Assembly: GCA_014379595.1 (NCBI GenBank)
Contig: JACMLM010000035.1
Span: forward strand, 248,001-312,000
Direction: 5' to 3'
DNA from: Anaerolineales bacterium
Lineage (GTDB): Bacteria; Chloroflexota; Anaerolineae; Anaerolineales; Villigracilaceae
Length of the DNA: 64,000 bases
A program made the position numbers and the translations under genes. This document shows, in pieces, positions 31,844 through 40,066 of this stretch. Position 1 is the first letter of the stretch. Every line of letters starts with the position of its first letter. The notes beneath the pieces were generated by a model. The model ran no database searches. It was not told the origin of the DNA and was given only the letters and a program-made list of their open reading frames with translations.

Positions 31844-34000
31844 TTATTGCTCCACCATGAAAATGAAAAAATCCTTGTTTTCATAAGTTGAAGTATAGCG
31901 GGTCAGGATACCATTCGGATAGAGTTCCTTAAGAAGTTTCTCAGTTTCCACATCCTCGCGCCAAAAGATAAACATCTTTGGAGCAGGGGCGCTCAATGAT
32001 TCAGAAAGCCTCTCGGGAAATAAAGCAAGATCACGGTCGGGAATCCCCGCCCATACACCTGGCAAACGCGTATCCAACCAATGTGGATAGGGCACAATCC
32101 AAATTGTGTCTGTCTGTCCGTATTTGTCACGAAAGTCACTGATCACCATTCCAAGCTCAGATGTATTCCATGCACCTGCCCTGAAATTTAAATTAAATTT
32201 ATTGAAGACAAGGTCATAGTTCTGATAAGCAGATGCCGCCAGTAGTATCCCGGTCAAAGTATAGGCGATGAAAACACGTTTCTTTTCGGTCCCCAAGCCT
32301 GCCACCAAACCTTCAAGCGCCAGCGCACTGACAAGGATTACTGCTATTGAAGCGCCGCCTGAGCGATTCAATGCAGGGTTTTCATCAGGGTATGCCAGCG
32401 AAAGAACGGATGGCATGATCAACACAGGAATGGAAATCAGCAGGAACAGGTCACGCCAGTCCCGTTGACGGATATAGCGTATGATCAATAATACAAGGCC
32501 GATCACAAACAAAGCACCCGTCACAATATCCAATGCAGGACGGTTTGGCAGTGAATTCACCCAGATATTGCCGTTATCCCAATTGAACATAAGCAAGCCG
32601 CGATATAAATTAGAAAAGAATATCTGCCAGGCAGGCCCAGGCAGCGGGGTTTCCATGGATGTTAAGCGGGTAAAAGCTCGTTCCCCAAACATGGCAGGGT
32701 TCGCGATCCAATAACGTAGAAGAGGCAGAAAAACAAAGAGAGAGGTCACTACAATAATAACAAGCCACCATAACGCTTGTTGGCGTGTCTCTTTTGATCT
32801 GTTGTGTATTAAATAAATAATGAAAGCTATTACCACAAGGATGGGCACTATGCGGAACGGGCTATACCCATGCAGGCCAAGCCCGAGGAAAATGCCAGAG
32901 AGTAGGAAATCGTTTCGGTTTCGAGTACGCAGGCCTCGGATCAAATAAAGAAGCGTGGGCGCAGCGAAGAGTGGATAAAGAGGAAAGCGAAGTCCAATAC
33001 GTGAAATCACGTTCGGCCAGTATGCAATCCCAAAAAGAAAAAGTGCAAAGAGTCCGACCCGTGAACCACCGATTTCCTTACCGAGCAGATAAATATAAGG
33101 AAGTGTAAGAACGCCGAGCAATGCAGTGCCAAGCTTGAGGCTTAAATAGGAAAGCCCGGTGCCAAAGACATTGGCAACCAGCAGAGTCCAATACATTTGA
33201 ATGGCTTCGCGGCCAGTATTGCGCGGGAAGAAAACGCTATATTCGCCAAGCGAGACATCATATACATCCAGGATCTTTTCAGCATGGTCGCTGAATGGCT
33301 CTGAAGGAATGGATGCTGTTTGATATAGACGATAAAAGAGCGAAATAGCAAGCACACCAACAATCAATATGTTCCATAATACTTTTTTCTTTTGTGTTTC
33401 CGGGGTTGTCTCCTGTCTAACTTTCGGAAGTTTTATCCAAAAGGCATAGACAAGAAAGCCAATTGCCAACACCCAAAGGGTAACGTTAGTAAATGTAAAT
33501 AGGCCATCCCCAAAAAACCAAAAGGCAAACGACGCAAAAATAATGGAAAGAAAAAATGGGATAAGACGCGTGGTGAGGCCATCAGGTGTTTGTTTTTGAA
33601 GAGGGAGCGCAGGCAAGTGCCATTCGTCTTTGATATATGCCCAAATCACGAAGCCTACTGCAAAAACATACAATGCAATACTGATGTTTACCTGGCGGTT
33701 TGGTGGCTCCAAGATAAACTGGCCGCCAAGTGCAAGCAAAAGCGCGGCGATAGAACGCCATGGGAAATAAGAAGCACGCGCAGGCTCTTCTGGTTTCTGT
33801 TCTTCTATTGGATGAGCAACTTCATCGACAAGCGTGCGGTTAAGCTCCTCACGGCGGCGTGCATCCCATAAAGAACGAATGAAATTAAAGAAGGATGACC
33901 AGTCTTTGGTGACTGATTTATACAGGTCAAGAACTGTGGGTTCCTGCTGTGACTCGTTTTCTTGAGATTCGGGAATTGGAAATTGGGAATCGTTGCTCAT
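31844..34000 (-). CDS. ArnT/PMT-like GT-C glycosyltransferase
   Basis: A 718-residue membrane protein. A cytoplasmic N-terminal ~80 residues is followed by three or four helices, a cytoplasmic loop, then the GT-C core: first-loop SVFFPRNTGREAIQMYWTLL and the repeated helices typical of dolichyl-/undecaprenyl-phosphate-sugar-dependent transferases (GT39/GT83-like). The C-terminal ~130 residues are soluble and external. The first codons (MSNDSQFPIPES) are encoded by a heptanucleotide tract. It lies 92 nt upstream of the giant fusion and 13 nt after the methyltransferase gene, so it belongs to the same glycan operon. Donor and acceptor unknown. Confidence 0.8.
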   Translation of the reverse strand: MSNDSQFPIPESQENESQQEPTVLDLYKSVTKDWSSFFNFIRSLWDARRREELNRTLVDEVAHPIEEQKPEEPARASYFPWRSIAALLLALGGQFILEPPNRQVNISIALYVFAVGFVIWAYIKDEWHLPALPLQKQTPDGLTTRLIPFFLSIIFASFAFWFFGDGLFTFTNVTLWVLAIGFLVYAFWIKLPKVRQETTPETQKKKVLWNILIVGVLAISLFYRLYQTASIPSEPFSDHAEKILDVYDVSLGEYSVFFPRNTGREAIQMYWTLLVANVFGTGLSYLSLKLGTALLGVLTLPYIYLLGKEIGGSRVGLFALFLFGIAYWPNVISRIGLRFPLYPLFAAPTLLYLIRGLRTRNRNDFLLSGIFLGLGLHGYSPFRIVPILVVIAFIIYLIHNRSKETRQQALWWLVIIVVTSLFVFLPLLRYWIANPAMFGERAFTRLTSMETPLPGPAWQIFFSNLYRGLLMFNWDNGNIWVNSLPNRPALDIVTGALFVIGLVLLIIRYIRQRDWRDLFLLISIPVLIMPSVLSLAYPDENPALNRSGGASIAVILVSALALEGLVAGLGTEKKRVFIAYTLTGILLAASAYQNYDLVFNKFNLNFRAGAWNTSELGMVISDFRDKYGQTDTIWIVPYPHWLDTRLPGVWAGIPDRDLALFPERLSESLSAPAPKMFIFWREDVETEKLLKELYPNGILTRYTSTYENKDFFIFMVEQ
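33962..33996. repeat. Heptanucleotide-period tract at GT-C start codon
   Basis: Units TTGAGAT, TCGGGAA, TTGGAAA, TTGGGAA, TCGTTGC, each 7 nt, spanning codons 2-13 of the gene starting at 34000. The start of translation may therefore have been remodelled by the repeat. Confidence 0.7.
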
Positions 34001-34013
34001 TCAACCATGCTCT

Positions 34014-34727
34014 TTATTTCTTTTTTGCTATCACCAAAATACTCTCGCCCCATGTTCGGGGCAAAAACACGAAACCTGTAATGGCCTGCAAACCGCCAAG
34101 TGAACCAAATAATAACTTCTGAATCTGTTTTGGAACATAACGAATGTATGGCACATCCCAAAAGCCATCTGAAAAGACACGCTTGAGTTCAAAACCCGCA
34201 TTTTGTATCAATGTGAGCCATTCCTGAGGCTGTTTCAATGAGATGTGCGTGGGGTCTTGATAACCGATCCACTTCTCGCCTTTCCACGGCTTGAGTAAAG
34301 ATCCAAGATTCGGAGTGGCGAGAATCAAATACCCGCCTTTCTGCGTGACACGTCCGATTTCATTAATCGCCTTTTCGGGATTCGGCAAATGCTCCACAAT
34401 ATGTTTGATGATCACAACATTGAAGGAGCTATTGGTAAATGGTAATTCCTGAGCAGATGCAGTTTGCAATGACGATTTATTTACAATAGATTTGGATTCT
34501 TTAACCGCCCAATGATTCAGGTCAATACCTACCGTTTCAAACGTATCTTCAAGCTGGGCTACCAAATGCCCCATGCCCAATCCCACCTCAAGCATACGCG
34601 CTCCGCGGGTTCCATAGCGCCTTGCCAGCATGGCAAAGAATCGATTAGACCACCAATACATACTATATTTGGCAAATGTGATATTGGCGTACGTGTGTGT
34701 AGAGAAATATTTTTCGTCGAAAGACAT
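34014..34727 (-). CDS. Class I SAM-dependent methyltransferase
   Basis: A 237-residue methyltransferase. Motif I LEVGLGMGHL binds SAM, the acidic post-I residue is in VGIDLN, and motifs FNVVIIKHIVEHLPNP and GGYLILATPN complete the Methyltransf_11-type core. Start M at 34727 (MSFDEKYFST) is preferred. The longer frame to 34763 would be encoded by a TACA-rich repeat and starts inside it. Given the surrounding glycosyltransferases, it probably methylates a sugar or lipid intermediate of the surface glycan. The substrate is unknown. Confidence 0.82.
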   Translation of the reverse strand: MSFDEKYFSTHTYANITFAKYSMYWWSNRFFAMLARRYGTRGARMLEVGLGMGHLVAQLEDTFETVGIDLNHWAVKESKSIVNKSSLQTASAQELPFTNSSFNVVIIKHIVEHLPNPEKAINEIGRVTQKGGYLILATPNLGSLLKPWKGEKWIGYQDPTHISLKQPQEWLTLIQNAGFELKRVFSDGFWDVPYIRYVPKQIQKLLFGSLGGLQAITGFVFLPRTWGESILVIAKKK

Positions 34728-34740
34728 GGAGTAAGCACGC

Positions 34741-34796
34741 AGGTATACAAGTATTATGTACACAGGTATACAAGCTTGCCTGTGTACATGTTTACA
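34741..34796. repeat. GTATACAAG/TGTACA-rich repeat tract upstream of methyltransferase
   Basis: AGGTATACAAG occurs at 34741 and again at 34764, with GTACA words between and after (TGTACAC, TGTACATG, TTTACA). Spacing is close to multiples of 7 with insertions. It fills the gap between the two methyltransferase genes. Confidence 0.65.
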
Positions 34797-34799
34797 TTT

Positions 34800-35570
34800 C
34801 TACTTCTTTCTCGCGATATAAAAAGTAAATGTCCCATTCTCAACTGGTTCTGGTGATGAATATTTTTTGACATATTTTTCCGTCAGAGCCAGGTTCCATT
34901 TTGTGCGGGCAATGATCCATTTGCCTGTCAGCAGACGTGCCACAACCGACGGAATGCCAAAATAGTGTCCCCATTCTAACACGCGCATGGAGGCAGGCGA
35001 AAAATAATTCCATGAACGTTCAAGGGTAAAGCCTGCACGTTCGAGGCGTGCCTGCCAAATATTAGGCTCATCAGCATGGGAGACACGGGAAATTTTCCTG
35101 AACCATTCCGTGTAACCTTTGCCCAACACCTTCGAAATGGACAATTCGCTTAAGTATCTCGTGTTCGGCACACAGAAATAAAAAGGCGCATTGGGTTTTA
35201 ATACGCGAGCCGTGTCTGCAAGAACTGCATCAATATGAGGAATATGTTCCAAGACCGAGTTGCTGAATCCACTGGCGAAATGATTGGAAGGAAAAGGTGA
35301 GTGCGCACCATCCGCTTCTACCAAAGATTTGTACGCGCCGAATTTCTTTGCTTCGTGAATAGGACCATGCCAGGGATCAAGGCCTACATCTAATTTCTGG
35401 TCAAATGTTAGGGATGCGAAATGACCGTCACCACAACCTACATCATACACAGGTGAGGGAAGAGATAGATCTTGATAATAAGAGGATTCAATCGCACGCA
35501 GGAACGCACGAAAGTAAGGCAGGTCTCTTAATTGGAGGAAAAGAAAATCCTTAGATCGATGAGTGAGCAC
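34800..35570 (-). CDS. SAM-dependent methyltransferase, glycan locus
   Basis: A 256-residue class I methyltransferase: YDVGCGDGHFA is motif I, VGLDPWHG carries the acidic residue, and SNSVLEHIPHIDAVL plus PNAPFYFCVPN follow in the usual order. The start is a GTG at 35570 that shares one base with the stop of the upstream GT4 gene. GAGGAAAT precedes it, so translation is coupled. The C-terminal region (LEWGHYFGIPSVVAR) suits a sugar-acceptor enzyme but specificity is not visible. Confidence 0.82.
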   Translation of the reverse strand: MLTHRSKDFLFLQLRDLPYFRAFLRAIESSYYQDLSLPSPVYDVGCGDGHFASLTFDQKLDVGLDPWHGPIHEAKKFGAYKSLVEADGAHSPFPSNHFASGFSNSVLEHIPHIDAVLADTARVLKPNAPFYFCVPNTRYLSELSISKVLGKGYTEWFRKISRVSHADEPNIWQARLERAGFTLERSWNYFSPASMRVLEWGHYFGIPSVVARLLTGKWIIARTKWNLALTEKYVKKYSSPEPVENGTFTFYIARKK

Positions 35571-36727
35571 TATTTCCTCATCAATTTTTCAAATAATTTT
35601 TCATATTCCTGTGCAATTGAATCAGGGTCATAGGCTTTCTTAATCGCCTCAATATCTCCCTCATATTTTTCAGGTTCATCCAAAACAGACAGAATTGCAT
35701 CAGCCAGGCTTTCTGCATTTCCAATTTCAGAGACTTTGCCCATTCCATGCATCAGGACGGGCTGCCTCACACCGGGCAATGCTGATGGGACTGATGGCAC
35801 TCCGTTTATCATGGCTTCGATCTGTACGAGACCAAAAGCCTCAGTTGAATTAAGAGATGGTACGGTTAATACATCAAGGTTGGGATATAACGCCGCCATT
35901 TGAACGGGGTCAAGATTTCCTAAAAATCTCCAATGCCCGCTGGCTTGATATTCAAGGATCCGTGGAATGAGGCGGTCATAATATTTCTGTTCACCCATAA
36001 CATGGCGATATTGCCCGGCAAACAGAACCTGTGCCTTCGGATATTTTTCCAGGATGCGTGGCATCGCATCCAACAGGACCTCGACCCCTTTTTCTGTGAC
36101 GAAACGTGCAGCCATACCGATGACAGGCTTTCGCTCTTCAAGACGATTTGCCATAGCAAAAGCGGAAACCGCTTCAGGTTCAGGATCAGGTAATTCGACA
36201 GGAGGCAGGATCGGGGTCAGTTTTGATGCGTATCGTGAGAGGTATGGAGAATTATCCGCATAGTCCTGTGTATAAGTGACGATATGATCCGCTAAAAGTC
36301 CAGCCATGTTGTTTTGAAATTGAACAACAAAATTCACAAATCGGTTGAAGCCACCAGATGGAAGCAATAAATCGCAGTGATAAGTAAGTACTGCAGGTTT
36401 GCGGAAGAGGCGAGCACGCAACGCGACACCGGGAGCATCAAATTGAGGTAAGTGCATTTGGACAACATCGTGTTGTTTAACAAGCCTTGTCGCGACAAAT
36501 CCGAAAGTTGGTGCGATCACGCCTTTGCTGACGCGTGCCACAACAGGCACACGAATAACTTTCACGCCATCCATGATTTCTTCTCGTGGAAGAGATGGAT
36601 CATATTGAGTGGTCATTACAGTCACTTCATGTCCGCGTTTGACAAAAGCACGAGCCAGACGCTCGGCGTAAATGGTAAGGCCCGAAGTATGTGGGCGATA
36701 GTAGGTGAGAACAGTTAATATTTTCAT
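35570..36727 (-). CDS. GT4-family glycosyltransferase
   Basis: A 385-residue GT-B fold retaining glycosyltransferase. The N-terminal domain begins with ILTVLTYYRPHTSGLTIYAE, which is the donor-independent GT4 signature. The C-terminal domain has GMAARFVTEKGVEVLLDA and the E-x7-E element (STEAFGLVQIEAM) that contacts the nucleotide sugar. It is cytoplasmic and membrane-associated and probably builds the lipid-linked precursor that the downstream GT-C enzymes use. A TATAAT lies 11 nt before ATG 36727, leaving almost no leader. It is the first gene of the minus-strand run down to 22 kb. Confidence 0.9.
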   Translation of the reverse strand: MKILTVLTYYRPHTSGLTIYAERLARAFVKRGHEVTVMTTQYDPSLPREEIMDGVKVIRVPVVARVSKGVIAPTFGFVATRLVKQHDVVQMHLPQFDAPGVALRARLFRKPAVLTYHCDLLLPSGGFNRFVNFVVQFQNNMAGLLADHIVTYTQDYADNSPYLSRYASKLTPILPPVELPDPEPEAVSAFAMANRLEERKPVIGMAARFVTEKGVEVLLDAMPRILEKYPKAQVLFAGQYRHVMGEQKYYDRLIPRILEYQASGHWRFLGNLDPVQMAALYPNLDVLTVPSLNSTEAFGLVQIEAMINGVPSVPSALPGVRQPVLMHGMGKVSEIGNAESLADAILSVLDEPEKYEGDIEAIKKAYDPDSIAQEYEKLFEKLMRK

Positions 36728-36861
36728 AAGGCGAAGAGATTATACACCACGAAAAACAGTCCTTTATTCGGGGTCATTTAAAGAAACAGTGTGGTTTAAT
36801 AAATTGTGCCATTGATGGCTTAATGAATTGAAAGATTTTGCTACTTTAGAGGAGATGATGG

Positions 36862-37845
36862 ATGAAATTTTCAAATAAGATATTTATACTGATGATTATA
36901 TTTATACTAAGTGCCTGTGCCGTACCAGAAACTGCCACGCCTGAACCTGTTCCCACACCAACAGCAATTTCAACGGAGATTCCCATGTCAGAAGTTGTTC
37001 TTAACTCATTACTAAGTATACAAGATGCAGACAGCTTATCGCTAAAAGATCCTTACGGAGTGGCTGTTGATTCTGAAGGTAATATTTATATTTCTGATTC
37101 GGGACACTCACGTATTTTAAAATTGGATTCGGATGGCAATCTGCTGGCATCATGGAATAAAAAGGGAAGCGGCGATGGCGAATTTAACTCCATGGGATTC
37201 GGCGGATTGGCCGTGGACAAGCAAGGCAACGTATTTGTCGTAGATAACGGCAATCATCGTATTCAAAAATTTGATAGCAGCGGAAAGTTCATCACTGCCT
37301 GGGGGACAGAGGGAACTGACGAAGGTCAATTTGTGCGCGCTATAGGCATCGCAACAGATGCGGACGGGAATGTGTATGTTACCGATGATGGCAACCCATT
37401 CGTACAGAAATTCGATAATGCTGGAAACTTCTTAATGAGATTCGGCGGCAACGGTAAAGAGAACGGCCAATTCAGTCATGCAACAGGGATCGCGGTGGAT
37501 GGCAATGGCAATATCTTTGTCGCAGATTATGAAAATAAAAAGGTGCAGAAATTTGATTCTCAGGGAAAGTTCATCACCACCTGGAATTTGGGTGATGACA
37601 TCGGTGTAAAAGGAACTCCCGAAGGAATTGCAGTAGATTCGCAAGGCAGAGTTTATGTCAGCGAGTATGCGGCAGGACGAATACAGGTCTTTAGTAATGA
37701 TGGTGAAATGTTATGGGCATGGGGCAGTAAAAACCTATCCGCTGGCAGTTTTTCACGCCCCACCAGTATTGCACTGGATAATCGAGGAAGGATGTATATT
37801 GTGAATCAATCTGGCAATTCGGTGAATGTATATCAATTGCTGTAG
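36862..37845 (+). CDS. NHL-repeat lipoprotein
   Basis: A 327-residue lipoprotein with lipobox L-S-A-C (Cys at about 19), a Pro/Thr-rich linker, then six NHL-type blades (GVAVDSEGNIYISDSG, GLAVDKQGNVFVVDNG and so on) forming a beta-propeller outside the membrane. NHL propellers bind proteins, glycans or peptides, and some are lyases; no catalytic residues are assigned here. It is the only plus-strand gene in the 14-44 kb region. GAGGAGATGATGG precedes ATG 36862, and it ends with its own terminator. Confidence 0.85.
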   Translation: MKFSNKIFILMIIFILSACAVPETATPEPVPTPTAISTEIPMSEVVLNSLLSIQDADSLSLKDPYGVAVDSEGNIYISDSGHSRILKLDSDGNLLASWNKKGSGDGEFNSMGFGGLAVDKQGNVFVVDNGNHRIQKFDSSGKFITAWGTEGTDEGQFVRAIGIATDADGNVYVTDDGNPFVQKFDNAGNFLMRFGGNGKENGQFSHATGIAVDGNGNIFVADYENKKVQKFDSQGKFITTWNLGDDIGVKGTPEGIAVDSQGRVYVSEYAAGRIQVFSNDGEMLWAWGSKNLSAGSFSRPTSIALDNRGRMYIVNQSGNSVNVYQLL

Positions 37846-37888
37846 TCGCAGCTATATTTCGACTCAAGACTACATCCCTCATCTGTAG

Positions 37889-37926
37889 ATAGCCTTGGAT
37901 ACGTATCTCCAAGGCTATGATTTTTT
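37889..37926 (+). terminator. Terminator after the NHL lipoprotein
   Basis: ATAGCCTTGG and CCAAGGCTAT form a 10-bp stem with a palindromic loop (ATACGTATCT), followed by GA and TTTTTT. Confidence 0.85.
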
Positions 37927-37931
37927 ACTTC

Positions 37932-39452
37932 TTACGAACCTGTATAAGGCTTATTCACCTCCTCTAATTTTGTTTTCAACTCACCAAGCATCTCATTTGC
38001 AATGTCCATCTCCAACTGGGACAAGTCATTCATCTCTTCCGGATCATTTTTTACGTCATACAACTTTACCAAATCTTTTCCGCCGAGCTCGGAATAACCA
38101 AAGTAATAGTGAAGTTTATAATGCCCCTTGATTACGGTAGTAGAAGCCATCTTTAAAAGGTCATTATGGGCAGTGTCATGAGAACGGACAGAAAATATGC
38201 TTCTCTCCGATTCGTTGCTCGATTGTCTATATGGGGGGAGCAGAATTCCGCTTGACCAGTCAGGTATTTTTATTCCAGCCCAATTTGCCACTGTTGGCAG
38301 GAGATCAACCATACTGGTTGTATCATAAATATCCACTCTCGCATTGACAGCAGGATCAAAAATAAGCAAAGGGACATTAATTACAGGTTGATAAAGCGCA
38401 TTCGTCATATGTCCCTTAATTCCACGTTCAAACATTTCACCATGATCTGATGTTAAAACAAGGAGTGTGTTTTCCAGCAAGCCGGAAGATTCCATAAATT
38501 CAAACAAACGGCCAAACTCATAATCCACGTTCAAGACGAATTCATCGTAATTGGTACGATGAAAAAACAAATCGACTTCTTCGTTGGTAAACAAATCCCT
38601 GGGTTTATTTAACGGCTGATACCCGTCATTTCGGAAGTGGCCGGCAAATTTCCTCTCAGGCCTGTATGGATCATGAGGGGGAAGAAAATGAAAATATCCA
38701 AACATCGGCTTTTGAATGGCTGTCATACGTTGGGCAAGCCAGTCAATGGCATCACTCAGAATGAAGCCATTATCAGCACGAGCGGTTGGCAGCCCTCGTG
38801 GGTATTGCGATCTATATCTCGATAAATAGCTTGATTCGATGAAAGAGATTATTCGAGACAAAAAGAGTGAATAGGCTTGGCCCTCTTCATTTATTTTTAC
38901 ATTCCGCACCCAGCTTACGGATGAAACGTCCTTGTCGTTCTTGAATATTTTCTGCATCAGGGCGTCAGATGACGGCAAAAAAAGATCATCCTTTGGCACC
39001 CACTCGTCAATGTGTCTGCTAAACTGGTTAAAAAATGTATTTACCCATTCATTATGCGAATAGGAAATTCTATAATACTCATTAAATACTGAAAATATAT
39101 TACGGTCTATAAAGTCTTCAGAGACCGTTCCATTAGGCTGCAAAGCGCGGTGAGTCCAGGGCAGTGTACCTGTTAGTATCGAAGCTGTACCGGATGTTGT
39201 GAAGTTACTTCCTGCATGGTGATTGTGATAAACAATGGCCCGCTCCGCTAATTTTGATATGTTCGGCGTGGTTTCCCTGGCATATCCATACAAGGACATA
39301 TTGTAGGCAGAAAAGGCATCAAAGACCACTATGATCACGTTTTTTTTATCAGACTGCAGTTTCAAAGATTTATTCACCTTTGAACCAAGCAGCCCAAGCG
39401 GAAGCATTCCAGCGAGTTTAAGGAAGTCTCGCCTATTCATATCAGGTTTCAT
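37932..39452 (-). CDS. Sulfatase/phosphotransferase-fold enzyme with Tat signal
   Basis: A 506-residue alkaline-phosphatase superfamily protein. The N-terminus has a twin-arginine signal (NRRDFLKLAG). Metal-site elements are visible: FDAFSAYN at the first site, SDHGEMF (Asp/His) near 330, and NVPLLIFDP. At the nucleophile position the usual C/S-x-P-x-R is replaced by Thr85 (TTSGTASILTG), with no Cys, Ser or Arg in register, so formylglycine formation is not expected. Thr nucleophiles occur in LtaS/EptA-like phosphotransferases, so phosphoethanolamine or glycerol-phosphate transfer to a surface glycan is an alternative to sulfate hydrolysis. Start 39452 has GGATGAGA upstream and lies 7 nt after the preceding stop. 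Confidence 0.75.
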   Translation of the reverse strand: MKPDMNRRDFLKLAGMLPLGLLGSKVNKSLKLQSDKKNVIIVVFDAFSAYNMSLYGYARETTPNISKLAERAIVYHNHHAGSNFTTSGTASILTGTLPWTHRALQPNGTVSEDFIDRNIFSVFNEYYRISYSHNEWVNTFFNQFSRHIDEWVPKDDLFLPSSDALMQKIFKNDKDVSSVSWVRNVKINEEGQAYSLFLSRIISFIESSYLSRYRSQYPRGLPTARADNGFILSDAIDWLAQRMTAIQKPMFGYFHFLPPHDPYRPERKFAGHFRNDGYQPLNKPRDLFTNEEVDLFFHRTNYDEFVLNVDYEFGRLFEFMESSGLLENTLLVLTSDHGEMFERGIKGHMTNALYQPVINVPLLIFDPAVNARVDIYDTTSMVDLLPTVANWAGIKIPDWSSGILLPPYRQSSNESERSIFSVRSHDTAHNDLLKMASTTVIKGHYKLHYYFGYSELGGKDLVKLYDVKNDPEEMNDLSQLEMDIANEMLGELKTKLEEVNKPYTGS

Positions 39453-39459
39453 GTTATTC

Positions 39460-40029
39460 TCATCCAACATTTCTAATAAGCACAATGATCAAAGCCATAA
39501 AGTCAACCAACAAATAAACTATAGTCAATAATGAAACTCTATCAACCATGTCAAGAATTATTCTTAAAATCTTGTCGTTCTTATAAATGATTAAGATCGG
39601 CAAAACTACAGATGGAACTATAAAAAATAGAATAATAAAATATATATTTCTCAAGGGATGAGCAGATCGAACAAGAAACCCTAACAGCACATCCGGAGCA
39701 TCCCAACTCTGCAATACAACCAACTGGGTTAATATTGCCCATAAGGCAAGCACCAAAACCAACATACTTGTAATTGCAAGTCTCCTATCCTTTCCCCACC
39801 ATTGAGAAATTAACAGTCCGCAGAAAGAAGCCGCCAGGAAAAACAAAAGGCTCTCAAAAAAAGCGAATATCATTCCGTATGAAACTACACCTATGGCATC
39901 CCAAAAATTTGTACGTTCGGCCACCCAGGATACATCACGAAAAGCCAACAACAAGGTCCAGAAATGAAGTGGAAAAGCGCAAATAAGAAAAAGTGACCAT
40001 AAATCTTGTTTCGAATAATATTTCTTCAT
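39460..40029 (-). CDS. Small polytopic membrane protein, unknown
   Basis: 189 residues with four or five hydrophobic segments and a short Lys-rich N-terminus (MKKYYSKQDL). I do not recognise a family. GGAG lies about 10 nt before ATG 40029. It is immediately followed by the Tat-exported sulfatase-fold gene, with 7 nt between them, so it may assist or anchor that enzyme, as membrane domains do in fused phosphotransferases such as EptA and LtaS. That reading is an inference from position only. Confidence 0.6.
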   Translation of the reverse strand: MKKYYSKQDLWSLFLICAFPLHFWTLLLAFRDVSWVAERTNFWDAIGVVSYGMIFAFFESLLFFLAASFCGLLISQWWGKDRRLAITSMLVLVLALWAILTQLVVLQSWDAPDVLLGFLVRSAHPLRNIYFIILFFIVPSVVLPILIIYKNDKILRIILDMVDRVSLLTIVYLLVDFMALIIVLIRNVG

Positions 40030-40066
40030 AATTTTATAGCTCCGAGTGTAGCAAATGGAATTTTTT

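Noticed and set aside
34728-34763. Longer start for the methyltransferase at 34014
   Set aside because: The extra codons come from the repeat tract and lack family similarity.
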